From Bog-473 sp963791995 (GTDB lineage: Bacteria; Actinomycetota; Acidimicrobiia; Acidimicrobiales; RAAP-2): 64,000 bases of DNA. Below are positions 9,490 through 17,530 of this stretch, in pieces. The stretch's first letter is position 1; every line of letters begins with the position of its first letter. A model generated the notes under the pieces. That model saw only the letters and a list, made by a program, of their open reading frames with translations, searched no databases and had not been told where the DNA came from. A program made the position numbers and the translations under genes. Location: positions 124,001 through 188,000 of the forward strand of contig CAWBUQ010000005.1 of assembly GCA_963791995.1 (NCBI GenBank). The letters run 5' to 3'.

Positions 9490-9945
9490 TTATTGCTCCA
9501 CCTTCTCCGGCCTGCTGAATCTACTCAGGAAGTCCCGGCAGGCGTCCGCGAGACCCTCAGCGGAACCGAGATCTACAGAGTAATGCTCGGGGCACTCCTC
9601 CAGATCGTCGTCATCGTCCTTATAGAAATCGAAGGCAGCCAGCTCGCCTCTCAGGGCCACCCAATGACTCTTGTTCTTCTTGAGGTCGATACCGTTGAGC
9701 CCAGCCACCCCCACCAGCCGAGCCTCGGTCGCAGCTTGAGACTCGCTCGGGAGAGGCGACGAGGCGAACACGGAGAGTCGGTAGAACCCGGTCCGCCTGT
9801 GCTCCTTCTCGGCCCAGTTCATCACCTTTTCCAGCTCCGTCGGCCTGAAGCGGATCACCACCGCGTCGGGGTCAACATCCTCGGACATTCGGTGAAGGTA
9901 CCGCGAGCCTGGCCTGTGCCGCGTAACCGCGGCAAGTGCCCTCAC
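9490..9945 (-). CDS. Hypothetical acidic protein of the element
   Basis: I do not recognise this soluble protein. It has an acidic run DFYKDDDDDLEECPEHYSVD near the middle and a C-terminal helix ADACRDFLSRFSR. GTG 9945 has AGGAGG upstream at a rather long 11-base spacing; ATG 9888 (MSEDVDPDAVVIRF) is a plausible shorter start without a clear site. It is in the same orientation as the DUF6941-like gene and just downstream of a short ORF. Confidence 0.5.
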   Translation of the reverse strand: MRALAAVTRHRPGSRYLHRMSEDVDPDAVVIRFRPTELEKVMNWAEKEHRRTGFYRLSVFASSPLPSESQAATEARLVGVAGLNGIDLKKNKSHWVALRGELAAFDFYKDDDDDLEECPEHYSVDLGSAEGLADACRDFLSRFSRPEKVEQ

Positions 9946-9960
9946 CGAGGGTGAATCCTC

Positions 9961-10173
9961 CTATCGTCGCCTTTCGACATTTCCTTGAGATTGAACCTCC
10001 CGGATCGAGTGAAACACCCGATCCAGCTCCAGGCGTAGCTCGGTCTCGTCGTGCAGCACGACAGGATGGGCCCGCACGATCCTGCCGCGGTAGCTGAGGA
10101 TTTGGCGCACCCGGGCTGCGGTCAGTACCGCGGCTAGATTGTCGCACGGCCCAGATCGGATCGCGCCCTCCAA
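9961..10173 (-). CDS. Short hypothetical protein, 70 aa
   Basis: This is a short ORF with a TTG start (MEGAIRSGPCDNLAAV) and a charged end. Its 3-prime end carries the AGGAGG used by the next leftward ORF, which fits an operon. There is no recognisable domain. Coding is likely only from its position and spacing. Confidence 0.3.
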   Translation of the reverse strand: MEGAIRSGPCDNLAAVLTAARVRQILSYRGRIVRAHPVVLHDETELRLELDRVFHSIREVQSQGNVERRR

Positions 10174-10243
10174 GGCTGGCTAAAGCCGGTCAACTAGATG
10201 ACCGACAAAGACGCAAGCGGGCACGCTATTAGGAGGCATCTCT

Positions 10244-11029
10244 GTGGCGAACCTTCGGCGCCTGATGACCCGCTCCGTAGTGGTAGCTGGGTTTGTCGGC
10301 GCCGCCTCCATTCTGACGAGCTGCGGGGGTGGGGCCGGTTCCGGAACCCCGTCCGCGTCGAAGTCGAGCCCTCTGAGCCAGACGAGATCCCAGAACAACA
10401 CGACGGCACTAGCTGGCTTCGCAAAGTCGGTGACAACCGACGAACAAGTGACAATCGGCCCACAAGTCCAAGCAATCACCGCCGCCGTCACCGCGGGCTA
10501 CCAGGCCCTCGACAATGCGATCAGTTCTGCCGGGGCACTAGAACAGCAGAATCTACAGCAAGGCACCCAGGAGCTATCGCCAAATAGCCCGCAGTTTCAA
10601 CAAGAGAACCAATGTGTTGAAGCAGCTGGCGCGAATGTGTCGGCGATAGACCAGTGTTTGCAAACCGCAGAACAGCCGTTCAACTCTAATGAGCAGGCAC
10701 AATCCAGCGCGGAAGCTCAGGCGGTCCAAGAATCCGATGGTGACGTGAAGGCCGCGGCCAGCGAGTTCTCAACTCTTTCCACCGTGTTCCTTGGGGAAGG
10801 TCAGACACTCCAAAGCTTTGAACTAACCGGGCGGGACAGTCAGCTAGCAGAGGCCCTCACTCTCGACTATGCGCAGCTTGGCGCCGACTGCGACGCGGGT
10901 AAGGCCGCTCCGTCCATTGGCGCTACGGGTACCGCCGAGCACACGTTGTCCACTGACGTCCTTAAATGGGTTGGCGACTACAACGCCTTCGTCGCCGCAG
11001 TGGGACTCTCGACGTACGCGATCAGTTAG
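10244..11029 (+). CDS. Predicted lipoprotein, only rightward gene of the tRNA-Pro element
   Basis: GTG 10244 follows AGGAGG by 7 bases. The N-terminus MANLRRLMTRSV..VGAASILTSC is a type II signal peptide with lipobox LTSC, so the mature protein should be lipid-anchored outside. The rest is Ala/Gln/Ser-rich with long amphipathic helices (QALDNAISSAGALEQQNLQQ) and four scattered Cys. No known domain is seen. It faces opposite to the phage-type genes, as lysogenic-conversion or superinfection-exclusion cargo often does; that role is inference. Its lower GC and Gln-rich composition differ from chromosomal neighbours. Confidence 0.65.
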   Translation: MANLRRLMTRSVVVAGFVGAASILTSCGGGAGSGTPSASKSSPLSQTRSQNNTTALAGFAKSVTTDEQVTIGPQVQAITAAVTAGYQALDNAISSAGALEQQNLQQGTQELSPNSPQFQQENQCVEAAGANVSAIDQCLQTAEQPFNSNEQAQSSAEAQAVQESDGDVKAAASEFSTLSTVFLGEGQTLQSFELTGRDSQLAEALTLDYAQLGADCDAGKAAPSIGATGTAEHTLSTDVLKWVGDYNAFVAAVGLSTYAIS

Positions 11030-11165
11030 CCCGATGGAGGACGCACCGGGCAGTAGCGCCGGGCGGTGCCGGTGCCAAGGCTTCGCGCAACCCCAGCACC
11101 GGCACCGTGGCGAACCGCGTCGTGTGCGACACCCCCGGGGCAATCGGGGCCGACGCGGCGACCTG

Positions 11166-11399
11166 TTAGCTCCGGTACCGCTCCAGCGCGTCGCGGCGCA
11201 CACGCTCAAGCTGGGCCACGTCCTCGTCGCTCAGGGTGTCGGAGACCGACTCGCCCGACTCGCAATTCGTGTGCAGGGTCACCGGAGTGCTCCGGCGTCT
11301 CACCTCGCGATTGAGGAGCGCGAACGCGTCTCGCTCCTCAATGCTAAACGTCTCGGTCATCTCATCGACGGCGAGCCGATCGTTGTCTGCTGCGCTCAT
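11166..11399 (-). CDS. Small hypothetical protein downstream of capsid gene
   Basis: The 77-residue protein starts MSAADNDRLAVDEM at ATG 11399 with GGGAAGG upstream. It is highly charged and helical and ends LSDEDVAQLERVRRDALER. It follows the major capsid gene on the same strand, where head-decoration, head-tail or small regulatory proteins often lie, but there is no sequence match I can name. Confidence 0.5.
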   Translation of the reverse strand: MSAADNDRLAVDEMTETFSIEERDAFALLNREVRRRSTPVTLHTNCESGESVSDTLSDEDVAQLERVRRDALERYRS

Positions 11400-11479
11400 G
11401 GCCTTCCCTTCGCTCGTGTTGAAACTCCGCACCGCGGGGGCCGGGACTACCACGACCAACCCCCGCGGCGGGAGCGATC

Positions 11480-13051
11480 TCATTCGTGGTAGGTGGCCGC
11501 GCTGGTCGCGGCGCTGGCGCCTGTCGGCGCAATCGTGGACAAGACTTCGTAACTCTCGACGCCACGAAACGCGATCGACTCAAATACCTCAACAAACTCT
11601 TCGAAATCGTTGGTCGCGTCGAGCAACGAATCCCTGACTACCCCGAGGTCTAGCCGACCCCCGTCGAGGAACTGGAAAGTTCCCTCGACGTACAACAGCC
11701 ATCCGACGACGAACGAACCGTCGTCACTTTGGTTCGGCCATTGCGGCTGGGCCCCCGCGGTCGCAATGGCGAAATATTGATTCGCCAACGCTGAGCCGCC
11801 GCTGCCGTACGTTCCGCTTTGCAGTCCCTCCAGGGTCCAGATGACATTGATGCCACGGGTTGAAAACCAATCTTCGATCTGCGCGTCGGTGATGGCGAGC
11901 ACGTTGACTGAACCTGAATTGTCATGGCCCAACTCACGAGCCATATCGGCCCGGATGACGCCCTTCGCCCAGGAAGGAAACACAGCCGTGAAAGAGGCGC
12001 TGTCGGGGATGCGGTGCGAATACTTGTACTGCTCCACGAGCAGGTCCACCGAAGCAAGCAAATCACGCGTCGCGCCGAGATACTTCTGCGGCAGCACTTG
12101 CTTGCTCGCCGAGTACATCTTGCCGAGCAAATTCAGCTCGGCCTCGCGGGCGGCAGTTGCCATTGCTTGCTCAGTATTCGCCGCTAGAGCCTCGGGCTGG
12201 AACCTGGCCGCCATGTTGCCCATCTGAATTCGCGTCGCGACCGCGTCAACGTAAACCTGAACGGGCGATCCGCAAGATATCGTCCAATCCGATTTGGTCG
12301 TTCCGCTGGGCGATGCGTCTACGGCTTCTGACCAAACCGTCGTCGCCAACCCAGCTCCGCTCGCAGTCCCACCTTGCAACGATGCGATACCCACATCCGG
12401 CGGCGTTACGAAAGCCACCCCACCTCGCGTCGCCTGGAATTGTGGCAAGCCATCGCGTACTGGCCGGTCGGTTGTTGACCACGTACCGATCGAAAAATCG
12501 ACATTCGAAGGCAAGCAAATTCCTCCGGTGGCGACTAAGGCGCCGGTATGCCGATTGAAGCGCGGCGCGGTGAGTCCGCAAACTCGGTCGAGCTTGGCGG
12601 TGTTGTCATCGATCGATCCGTCAAGCTGTCTTTCCGATGGATAGGACCACCGGGCCGACGCAACGCGGTGCTTGCGTCCGAAATTCTCCGGGTCTTGCTT
12701 GATCCGTCGCAGGGTCTCGCTCATCACTTCAGCCAGCTCCATCGGCTCCGTCAGCACCTGCCCCGCGGCGATATCTCCACCGCCCATGGACGCGGTGACC
12801 ACCGGCGGCGCCGCCGGCGCGCGCCCGATGCCGCCGCGCCCGGCGGCGCGCCCGTTCGGGGAGGGGGTGGCGCGGTTTGCCGCTGCCATGCGGGCGACGT
12901 GGCCGCCGGCGGCTGTGCCGCGTGGGCCGGCGGACGCGGTGATCGGGTCGAGTGCGTCCCTCTTGGCCTTCGCCTCCTCGGCCTTGCCCAACGCAACGAT
13001 GAAATCGCGATCAGCGGCGATCAGCTCAGGGCTGCGGGTGTCAGGTTCCAC
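11480..13051 (-). CDS. Phage major capsid protein (HK97-type)
   Basis: This is a 523-residue uninterrupted protein, GTG 13051 with GAGGAG upstream. A charged, low-complexity N-terminal arm (residues 1-110, Ala/Gly/Arg-rich) precedes a long body with capsid-like features. These include a spine-type helix (FQPEALAANTEQAMATAAREAELNLLGKMYSASK), VDLLVEQYKYSHRIPDSASF, and GFxVGWLLYVEGTFQFLDGGRLDLGVVRDS. The ending DATNDFEEFVEVFESIAFRG fits the E-loop/P-domain pattern of HK97-fold shells. The N-terminal arm could be the scaffold-like delta domain; no protease gene is seen nearby. It lies downstream of the terminase and WhiB genes. I am fairly confident it is a shell protein. Confidence 0.75.
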   Translation of the reverse strand: MEPDTRSPELIAADRDFIVALGKAEEAKAKRDALDPITASAGPRGTAAGGHVARMAAANRATPSPNGRAAGRGGIGRAPAAPPVVTASMGGGDIAAGQVLTEPMELAEVMSETLRRIKQDPENFGRKHRVASARWSYPSERQLDGSIDDNTAKLDRVCGLTAPRFNRHTGALVATGGICLPSNVDFSIGTWSTTDRPVRDGLPQFQATRGGVAFVTPPDVGIASLQGGTASGAGLATTVWSEAVDASPSGTTKSDWTISCGSPVQVYVDAVATRIQMGNMAARFQPEALAANTEQAMATAAREAELNLLGKMYSASKQVLPQKYLGATRDLLASVDLLVEQYKYSHRIPDSASFTAVFPSWAKGVIRADMARELGHDNSGSVNVLAITDAQIEDWFSTRGINVIWTLEGLQSGTYGSGGSALANQYFAIATAGAQPQWPNQSDDGSFVVGWLLYVEGTFQFLDGGRLDLGVVRDSLLDATNDFEEFVEVFESIAFRGVESYEVLSTIAPTGASAATSAATYHE

Positions 13052-13166
13052 GGTGCGTCTCCTCAGTAGGCGGGATTGCTCGACACGGCCTCTAGGGGCT
13101 TGCGCCTGGCACCGGGACTACGCCGCTCGTGACCTGGACCAATAATGACTGAGAAGGTGCGTGAAC

Positions 13167-13478
13167 TCAACGGGCCGCTCCTCCAGCCTCACCGGTACGT
13201 CTGGGCTCAAAGAGCAACGCTTTCTCCCTCTCCGCGTCGGCTCTGTGCTGCGCCCACCTCCACCGCCAGTGCGCGTCGGGGGTCCAGATTCGGCGGTCGT
13301 GGGTCCAGGGGTCATCCTCGACAACCACGAGGCCCAGTCGGACACATGACGCGGCGACCTTGCGAGCCCTTCGCTCGCCCACGCCGAGCTGCTCGGCCAG
13401 GAAGCACACCGGCACGCCGCGAAAACGCCCCGCCAGCTCGACCAGGCGGCGCTGTTGTGGTCCCGGGCCGCGGCTCAC
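13167..13478 (-). CDS. Winged-helix-type DNA-binding protein coupled to whiB
   Basis: GTG 13478 overlaps the stop of the WhiB gene as GTGA, with GGGAGG just upstream, so the two are translationally coupled. The protein has a helix-turn-helix stretch (FLAEQLGVGERRARKVAASCVRLGLVVVED) typical of phage HTH proteins. A basic, Trp-rich end follows (HWRWRWAQHR). It may be a regulator or a small packaging-module DNA-binding protein. The function is inferred from the motif only. Confidence 0.55.
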   Translation of the reverse strand: MSRGPGPQQRRLVELAGRFRGVPVCFLAEQLGVGERRARKVAASCVRLGLVVVEDDPWTHDRRIWTPDAHWRWRWAQHRADAEREKALLFEPRRTGEAGGAAR

Positions 13479-13774
13479 GATGCCTCCCGGCACCGCTTGC
13501 GGATCATGCGCCTTTCACGTTCCGAAGTTCCGCCCCACACCCCAAACCGCTCGACTGGCTCTGTCAGGGCAAGGGCGAGGCACTGGTCGCGAACCGGGCA
13601 CTCCCGGCACACCGCTTTGGCTTCGCGGAGTCGTGTGGCACCGCGCTCGGGGAAAAACAGCTCCGGATCGCAGCCCCGGCAGCTCGCTTGCTGGAACCAG
13701 GTGGGGCGGCGTCGAACCACGATGTCACCGAGGCCGGGCGCGGCAGCGTCGTCCGTCAGGGTCAACGCTGCCAT
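13475..13774 (-). CDS. WhiB family iron-sulfur transcription factor (element-encoded)
   Basis: The 99-residue protein has the WhiB signature: a first Cys at ASCRGCDPELFFPERG, then CRECPVRDQC (C-x2-C-x5-C), then the beta-turn GVWGG with a basic tail ERRMIRKRC. It should carry a 4Fe-4S cluster and act with the housekeeping sigma factor. Phage WhiB proteins can repress host WhiB genes or regulate the element's own genes. It overlaps the end of the large terminase gene by 13 bases and the following HTH gene by 4, so it sits inside the packaging operon. Confidence 0.85.
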   Translation of the reverse strand: MAALTLTDDAAAPGLGDIVVRRRPTWFQQASCRGCDPELFFPERGATRLREAKAVCRECPVRDQCLALALTEPVERFGVWGGTSERERRMIRKRCREAS

Positions 13775-15249
13775 GTCCCTGGTGGTTGGAACGCGTCGTG
13801 TTTGCGCGCCTCGTGGAAATGGCGCAGGCGATCGACCGGGCGCTCCTCGCCCTCGCGGACCACTCGGGGCGGCTCCTCACGCTTTTCGCGGTCAATCGTC
13901 AGACGAGCTGCGGGGACTTCACCCTGGGGGACCAGCAGCCGTGCCCCTCGACTGGCGCCGCGCTTGAGGAGGGCCAAGAGGGCAATTCCGATGGCGATGG
14001 CCTGATCGTTGTGATGCCCGCTGGCGTGATCCAAGCGGAATCGCTCAGCGGCACCAGCGGACGCGACGAGGCGAACTTGCTTCAGCTCGCGGAACAGGTC
14101 GGGATCGTCGGGGAGCACGAGTGTCTGATCGCGGAGTGCTTCGAACACGGCCAGGGCGAGCTGGGACGAGGACGGCGCCGACGCCACGAACTCACGGACC
14201 GACATGCCGCGGGCCCGCAGCTCTCCGAGGAGTTTGAACGCCTGCCACGTCTCGATCTCCACCCGGATCGGCCGATACTCGTGGTGCATCTCAATCAGCC
14301 ACGCCTTGACGTCATCGAGGTCCACTGGTCGGCCCGGAGAGGGCACCCAGCGCTGCAAGCGATCGACCACGTAGACGCGGCGGTCGTTCTCGATGGCGGT
14401 GTGCATGACACAGGCGACCGTCGGGTCCACCTTGACGCCGAGGTCGGCACTCATCACGTAGCGGGTGCCCTTGACCGCAGCCAGCGGACCCGAGTGCCGG
14501 ACACAGGCGTCCACGTTGGCTTCCGATGCCAAGCGGTCCTCGGGGCTGGCAAACATGTTGCGCCAGAAGCGCTGGAACGATGAGGGCGGCAGGCGGCGGC
14601 GCTCAATCTCGATCTCACTGGCCGGAATCCACGGCGGTGGCTCGTGGACGACGCTGACCCGCCACGCCTCGTCGCCGTCGGCTTGTTGAAAGACGGGCTG
14701 GCTCCAATGCCCCACCAACCCGGCCGTGCTGATGACAAGCAGGTGGCCTTGGGTTTTGGCGACGCCCGAGGACAACGCCTCGTAGAAGGACTGGGCGTTG
14801 GCGCCGGTGGGCCAGTTGCACACCTCGTCCAGCACGGCCCACGACGGACGCAAACCGAGCGACCCGGCGGAGTCGGCCGGGAGCACGATCAACTGGCCTC
14901 CGGTCTCGCGGTCGGTGACCGTGCTGGACTTGAACACCACCCGGCGAGAGAGGTGCGAGCCCTTGACGAACGCCCGCATGGACTGGAGGACCAGCTGCGC
15001 CTGGTCTTGGTCAGCAGCACCGCAGTAGGCGGGCTCATCGGTCGGCACCTGCCCGGTGAGCATGGCGGCGAGGAGCACGGCGCTGGCGTCCCGTGTCTTG
15101 GACCAGCCACGGGTGCGGGACCACCACTGGCGGCGTGGACCGTCGCCCAGGAGCGAGCTGGCGTCGGCCACCTGGAGCGGTTGCGCCGTCTTGCCCCACG
15201 GGCCGAGGCGGTCAGTCAGCCCGGCCAGCACGTCCATTGGCGCACTCAC
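13762..15249 (-). CDS. Terminase large subunit
   Basis: The protein has about 495 residues from GTG 15249 (VSAPMDVLAG), which overlaps the small-subunit stop as GTGA; longer readings are shadow sequence. The ATPase half has an adenine-binding/Walker A region (TRGWSKTRDAS, a deviant loop) and Walker B WAVLDEV. The nuclease half has MSADLGVKVDPT, IETWQAFKLLGEL and a late acidic HND motif (HASGHHNDQAIAIGIALL). It should translocate and cut concatemeric DNA at a portal. Its presence without a portal gene is the odd feature of this element. Confidence 0.85.
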   Translation of the reverse strand: MSAPMDVLAGLTDRLGPWGKTAQPLQVADASSLLGDGPRRQWWSRTRGWSKTRDASAVLLAAMLTGQVPTDEPAYCGAADQDQAQLVLQSMRAFVKGSHLSRRVVFKSSTVTDRETGGQLIVLPADSAGSLGLRPSWAVLDEVCNWPTGANAQSFYEALSSGVAKTQGHLLVISTAGLVGHWSQPVFQQADGDEAWRVSVVHEPPPWIPASEIEIERRRLPPSSFQRFWRNMFASPEDRLASEANVDACVRHSGPLAAVKGTRYVMSADLGVKVDPTVACVMHTAIENDRRVYVVDRLQRWVPSPGRPVDLDDVKAWLIEMHHEYRPIRVEIETWQAFKLLGELRARGMSVREFVASAPSSSQLALAVFEALRDQTLVLPDDPDLFRELKQVRLVASAGAAERFRLDHASGHHNDQAIAIGIALLALLKRGASRGARLLVPQGEVPAARLTIDREKREEPPRVVREGEERPVDRLRHFHEARKHDAFQPPGTWQR

Positions 15250-15727
15250 GACGGCGCCTCGGGCTCGTCCAGTGCGGCGGTCGGCCGTGCGTCGAGGATG
15301 CGGCGACCTTCGGCGGCCAACGACTCCACCAGTGACTCCGCCTCGGGGCCGCTCGCTAGCGTTAGCGCGCCGATCAGCTTGGCGAACGATGCGGGGTCCA
15401 ACGCCAGCGCGGTGCCACGGTTGGCCGCGATGGCTTCCCATCGGCCAGTGCGTCGAGAGCGGGCCGTGGGTTGCCGTGCTCGTCCAGCGGGCCGTGCTCG
15501 GCCACGTAGCGCCACAGCAGCTCCGCAACGGCGGCAGCGCGGGCATAGCGGCACCGACCTGGTGCAAAGGCGTCACGGCCCGCCCACGGTGCAATGGTGG
15601 GCAGCTCGGTCTCGATCTCGTCGGCCAACGGCGCGACCTTGCGCTCACTGAACGCGCCATGCTTGGTCGCCAGGTCGTTATTCGGGGGGAATGGCGGCCT
15701 GGAATAGCCACGCGCCCGGCGTGCCAT
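15246..15727 (-). CDS. Probable terminase small subunit (frame break near 15437)
   Basis: It starts at ATG 15727 (MARRARGYSRPPFP) with AAAGGTG upstream. It continues NNDLATKHGAFSERKVAPLA and a helical body ELLWRYVAEHGPLDEHG; after a frame change near 15437 it ends DPASFAKLIGALTLASG. Joined, it is about 160 residues, the usual size for actinophage small terminases, and it lies directly upstream of and overlapping the large subunit. It should recognise the packaging site. The family is called from context and helical pattern rather than a strict motif. Confidence 0.65.
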
Positions 15728-15761
15728 CCGGCACCTTTCAGCGCGGATGCTTTCAGAGCAT

Positions 15762-16184
15762 CTACGGCGCGAAACCGCCGTGACCAGCCCTGTCGGTGTG
15801 CGGTGGTGCGTCAGCGCGGAATAATCGGCCCGAGTTAGCGCCCAGCAAGCGCGCCGATCGCGGCCCCAGAAAGGCGCTCTCACGGCCCGCCTTGCATCGC
15901 GGTGCGCATCGTTTTGTCGGGCAGCGTCCGGCGCGTTTGCAAGCGACCGTGTGCGCACTTCTCGGCGCCTCACTTCTCCCGCTCCAAATGTCGCCCAATC
16001 GCTCCTCAGCAGCCGGGCAGTGCTCAGCGTGCGTGATCACCACGTCCAGCAACCCGCGAGCGTCCGGGCCGATCAACCTGCCCGCCGGAGCGCAGCGGCA
16101 CTGGCCGCCGTTGCTCGTGGCCTCATAGATCACCACCGCTCCAAAGGTGTCGATCACCTTGGCTATGGCTTCGGCTTCACTCAT
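15762..16184 (-). CDS. Hypothetical protein of the element
   Basis: ATG 16184 overlaps the preceding stop as ATGA, so it is coupled to the gene upstream. The first half (MSEAEAIAKVIDTFGAVVIY, then a Cys/His cluster CRC.PAGR...HAEHCPAAEERLG) looks like a small metal-binding domain. The second half is basic and low-complexity and may be out of frame. I cannot name it. Confidence 0.5.
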   Translation of the reverse strand: MSEAEAIAKVIDTFGAVVIYEATSNGGQCRCAPAGRLIGPDARGLLDVVITHAEHCPAAEERLGDIWSGRSEAPRSAHTVACKRAGRCPTKRCAPRCKAGRESAFLGPRSARLLGANSGRLFRADAPPHTDRAGHGGFAP

Positions 16185-16525
16185 TCGGCGCTCCCCTCGT
16201 TCGTGGGCAGGCGCAGGGTCTCGGCCACTTCGATCAGCACGTCTGTCGCGACGTGGCGGTCAACCGTGATGGCGTTGTCGTCAGCCAACACGACCAATGC
16301 AGCTCGGGCAGACGCAACCAGCTCCGCTCGGCATTGAGGGCACACAACGGCGTCGTCGCTCAATGCTGGCTCCCCGTACACGCGGCACAGAGCCACCACG
16401 CGATGACACTTGTGACACATCCTGGGCGGCTTCAGGTTGTCCCGAAGCTCTCTCACGTCGGCGGGCATGGGCGGCAGGTCGGCGTCTGCGTCGAAATCGT
16501 CGTCGCCGCGGGTGGTCCTTCCCAT
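16181..16525 (-). CDS. Small zinc-ribbon protein of the element
   Basis: It starts at ATG 16525 (MGRTTRGDDDFDADADLPP) with GAGAAG upstream. Two Cys pairs, CHKC and CPQC, separated by about 27 residues, should bind zinc. A helical C-terminal part follows (NAITVDRHVATDVLIEVAE). Longer readings through the upstream repeats are unlikely to be translated. It is in the early leftward operon. Function unknown. Confidence 0.55.
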   Translation of the reverse strand: MGRTTRGDDDFDADADLPPMPADVRELRDNLKPPRMCHKCHRVVALCRVYGEPALSDDAVVCPQCRAELVASARAALVVLADDNAITVDRHVATDVLIEVAETLRLPTNEGSAE

Positions 16526-16573
16526 GGGTTCTTCTCTCTTGTGAACTTCTTGTGGACCTTCACTGGTACTTCC

Positions 16574-16763
16574 CCGCGCTGGCTGGCGCGGTTGCACCCC
16601 GCTGGCTGCGGCGCATGTACACCGCGGCTCGGTGCGCGGTCACCGCGCTGGCTGGCGCGGTTTGAACCGCGCTGGCTGGCGCGGTTTGTTCGCCGCGGTT
16701 GGGGTCGGAACCGCGCTCGGCTGGCGCGGTTTGAGTTGTTCGGAACCGCGCTGGCTGGCGCGG
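16574..16763. repeat. Iteron-like GC-rich repeats, five 18-bp copies plus degenerate ones
   Basis: CCGCGCTGGCTGGCGCGG occurs at 16574, 16643, 16667 and 16746, and with one inserted base at 16711-16729. Degenerate versions lie near 16597, 16621 and 16692. Each unit is itself an interrupted inverted repeat (CCGCGC...GCGCGG). Four of the five lie inside the 3-prime end of the HTH gene, where they encode a repeated K/N-P-R-Q-P-A-R peptide; one is just beyond its stop. The layout resembles origin iterons placed next to an initiator gene. Confidence 0.75.
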
Positions 16764-17063
16764 TTGTGTTCCGCGTCCAGGAGGATGCGATAAAGGTTGG
16801 ACGACCCGTTGTGCCCATGGGTCGTCCAGTCGATGGCTCCGGCCTTCCTCAGTCGCTTTCGACTGGCAAGGTGGCTCACCACCGCGAGGCCCGTGTGCTC
16901 GGCCAACGTCTCATCCGAGGGCCAGCAGATCCCGTCGTCGTCGGCGTGGCTGGCGAGGGCGGCGAATACCAGCCGGTCCGAAACCTTGAGGTCCGGCATC
17001 TGGGCCACGTGATCCATCCAGGCCCGCAACACGGCAAAGGGGTAGGGCTTCTTGCTCGCTCAC
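16640..17063 (-). CDS. HTH replication-initiator-like protein with PRQPAR repeat tail
   Basis: A helix-turn-helix domain of the helix_36 type (VSDRLVFAALASHADDDGICWPSDETLAEHTGL) is followed by a tail with repeats of K-P-R-Q-P-A-R/N-R-A-S-Q-R-G encoded by the iteron-like DNA. GTG 17063 overlaps the upstream stop as GTGA. One extra C in the CCCC run near 17040 shifts the frame, after which FAVLRAWMDHV follows. Another small slip near HTGLAVVSHLAS is possible. It probably initiates replication of, or regulates, the excised element by binding the repeats in its own gene; this is inference from layout. Confidence 0.6.
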
Positions 17064-17375
17064 CGCGCCGAGTCCCGGTTGTTCACCACCCCGCTCACTT
17101 GGCCCGATACCCGGCTGCGACGGACTTTGGCCGACTTCAGCGCCAGTCCGGCGAAGTACGCCTTCTTGGCGTGTTCGGCCCGGCGCTGGCGCTCGGCTTC
17201 GGGGAGAACCCGCTCAGGGTCAACCTCGTCATCGAAGCGGGAGGCGAACTTGTCGCGCGCCGGTTTGGTCCGGGCGCTCGGGTCGCTCGTGTTGGCCCAC
17301 GACCGCTCGGAGGCAACGCCGGGCTCGCAAGCTCCGCTCCGAGGGTGTCAGCGCAGAAGGTTCAGCACGACGCAA
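17060..17375 (-). CDS. Conserved actinophage-type hypothetical protein (frame break near 17300)
   Basis: The joined protein reads ALTPSERSLRAR, then after a frame change ERSWANTSDPSARTKPARDKF, then EAERQRRAEHAKKAYF, and ends LKSAKVRRSR. This pattern (SERS..AR, W..T.DP..RT.PAR, RRAEHA.KAYF) is recurrent in small proteins of actinobacterial prophages and integrative elements. It is highly charged and helical. A TTG at 17375 with GGAG upstream is the likely start. The stop overlaps the next gene's GTG. It is the first gene of the leftward early operon. Function unknown. Confidence 0.55.
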
Positions 17376-17439
17376 AATCTCCAGACCTTCTTCGCTTGGA
17401 GTTCTGCGCCGGGTACCTCCCAGCGGATGTAACTACGCC

Positions 17440-17470
17440 ATTGTTCTTTAAAGCGGTGTGCTCTGTCAAG
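17440..17470 (-). promoter_or_regulatory. Candidate promoter for the leftward early operon
   Basis: On the minus strand TTGACA (17470-17465) is followed by an AT-richer stretch with AACAAT at 17445-17440. The 19-bp spacing is long, so this is tentative. It lies between the integrase gene and the first early gene, where an operon promoter is expected. Confidence 0.3.
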
Positions 17471-17486
17471 CCCCGCCGGAGCGGGG
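17471..17486 (-). terminator. Hairpin after the integrase gene
   Basis: CCCCGC-CGGA-GCGGGG is a perfect 6-bp stem with a 4-base loop, 45 bp beyond the integrase stop in its direction of transcription. There is no T-run. Confidence 0.35.
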
Positions 17487-17530
17487 CGGCTGGCCGCCCT
17501 TACAGCCGGTCGATGGGCGAGCGGTAGGCG

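Noticed and set aside
11480..13051. Encapsulin instead of phage capsid
   Set aside because: Encapsulins are about 270-300 residues with adjacent cargo enzymes; this 523-residue protein lies beside terminase genes.
16574..16763. CRISPR-like array
   Set aside because: Spacing between units is irregular (24 to 69 bp), there are no unique spacers of constant size, most units are inside a coding frame, and no cas gene is nearby.
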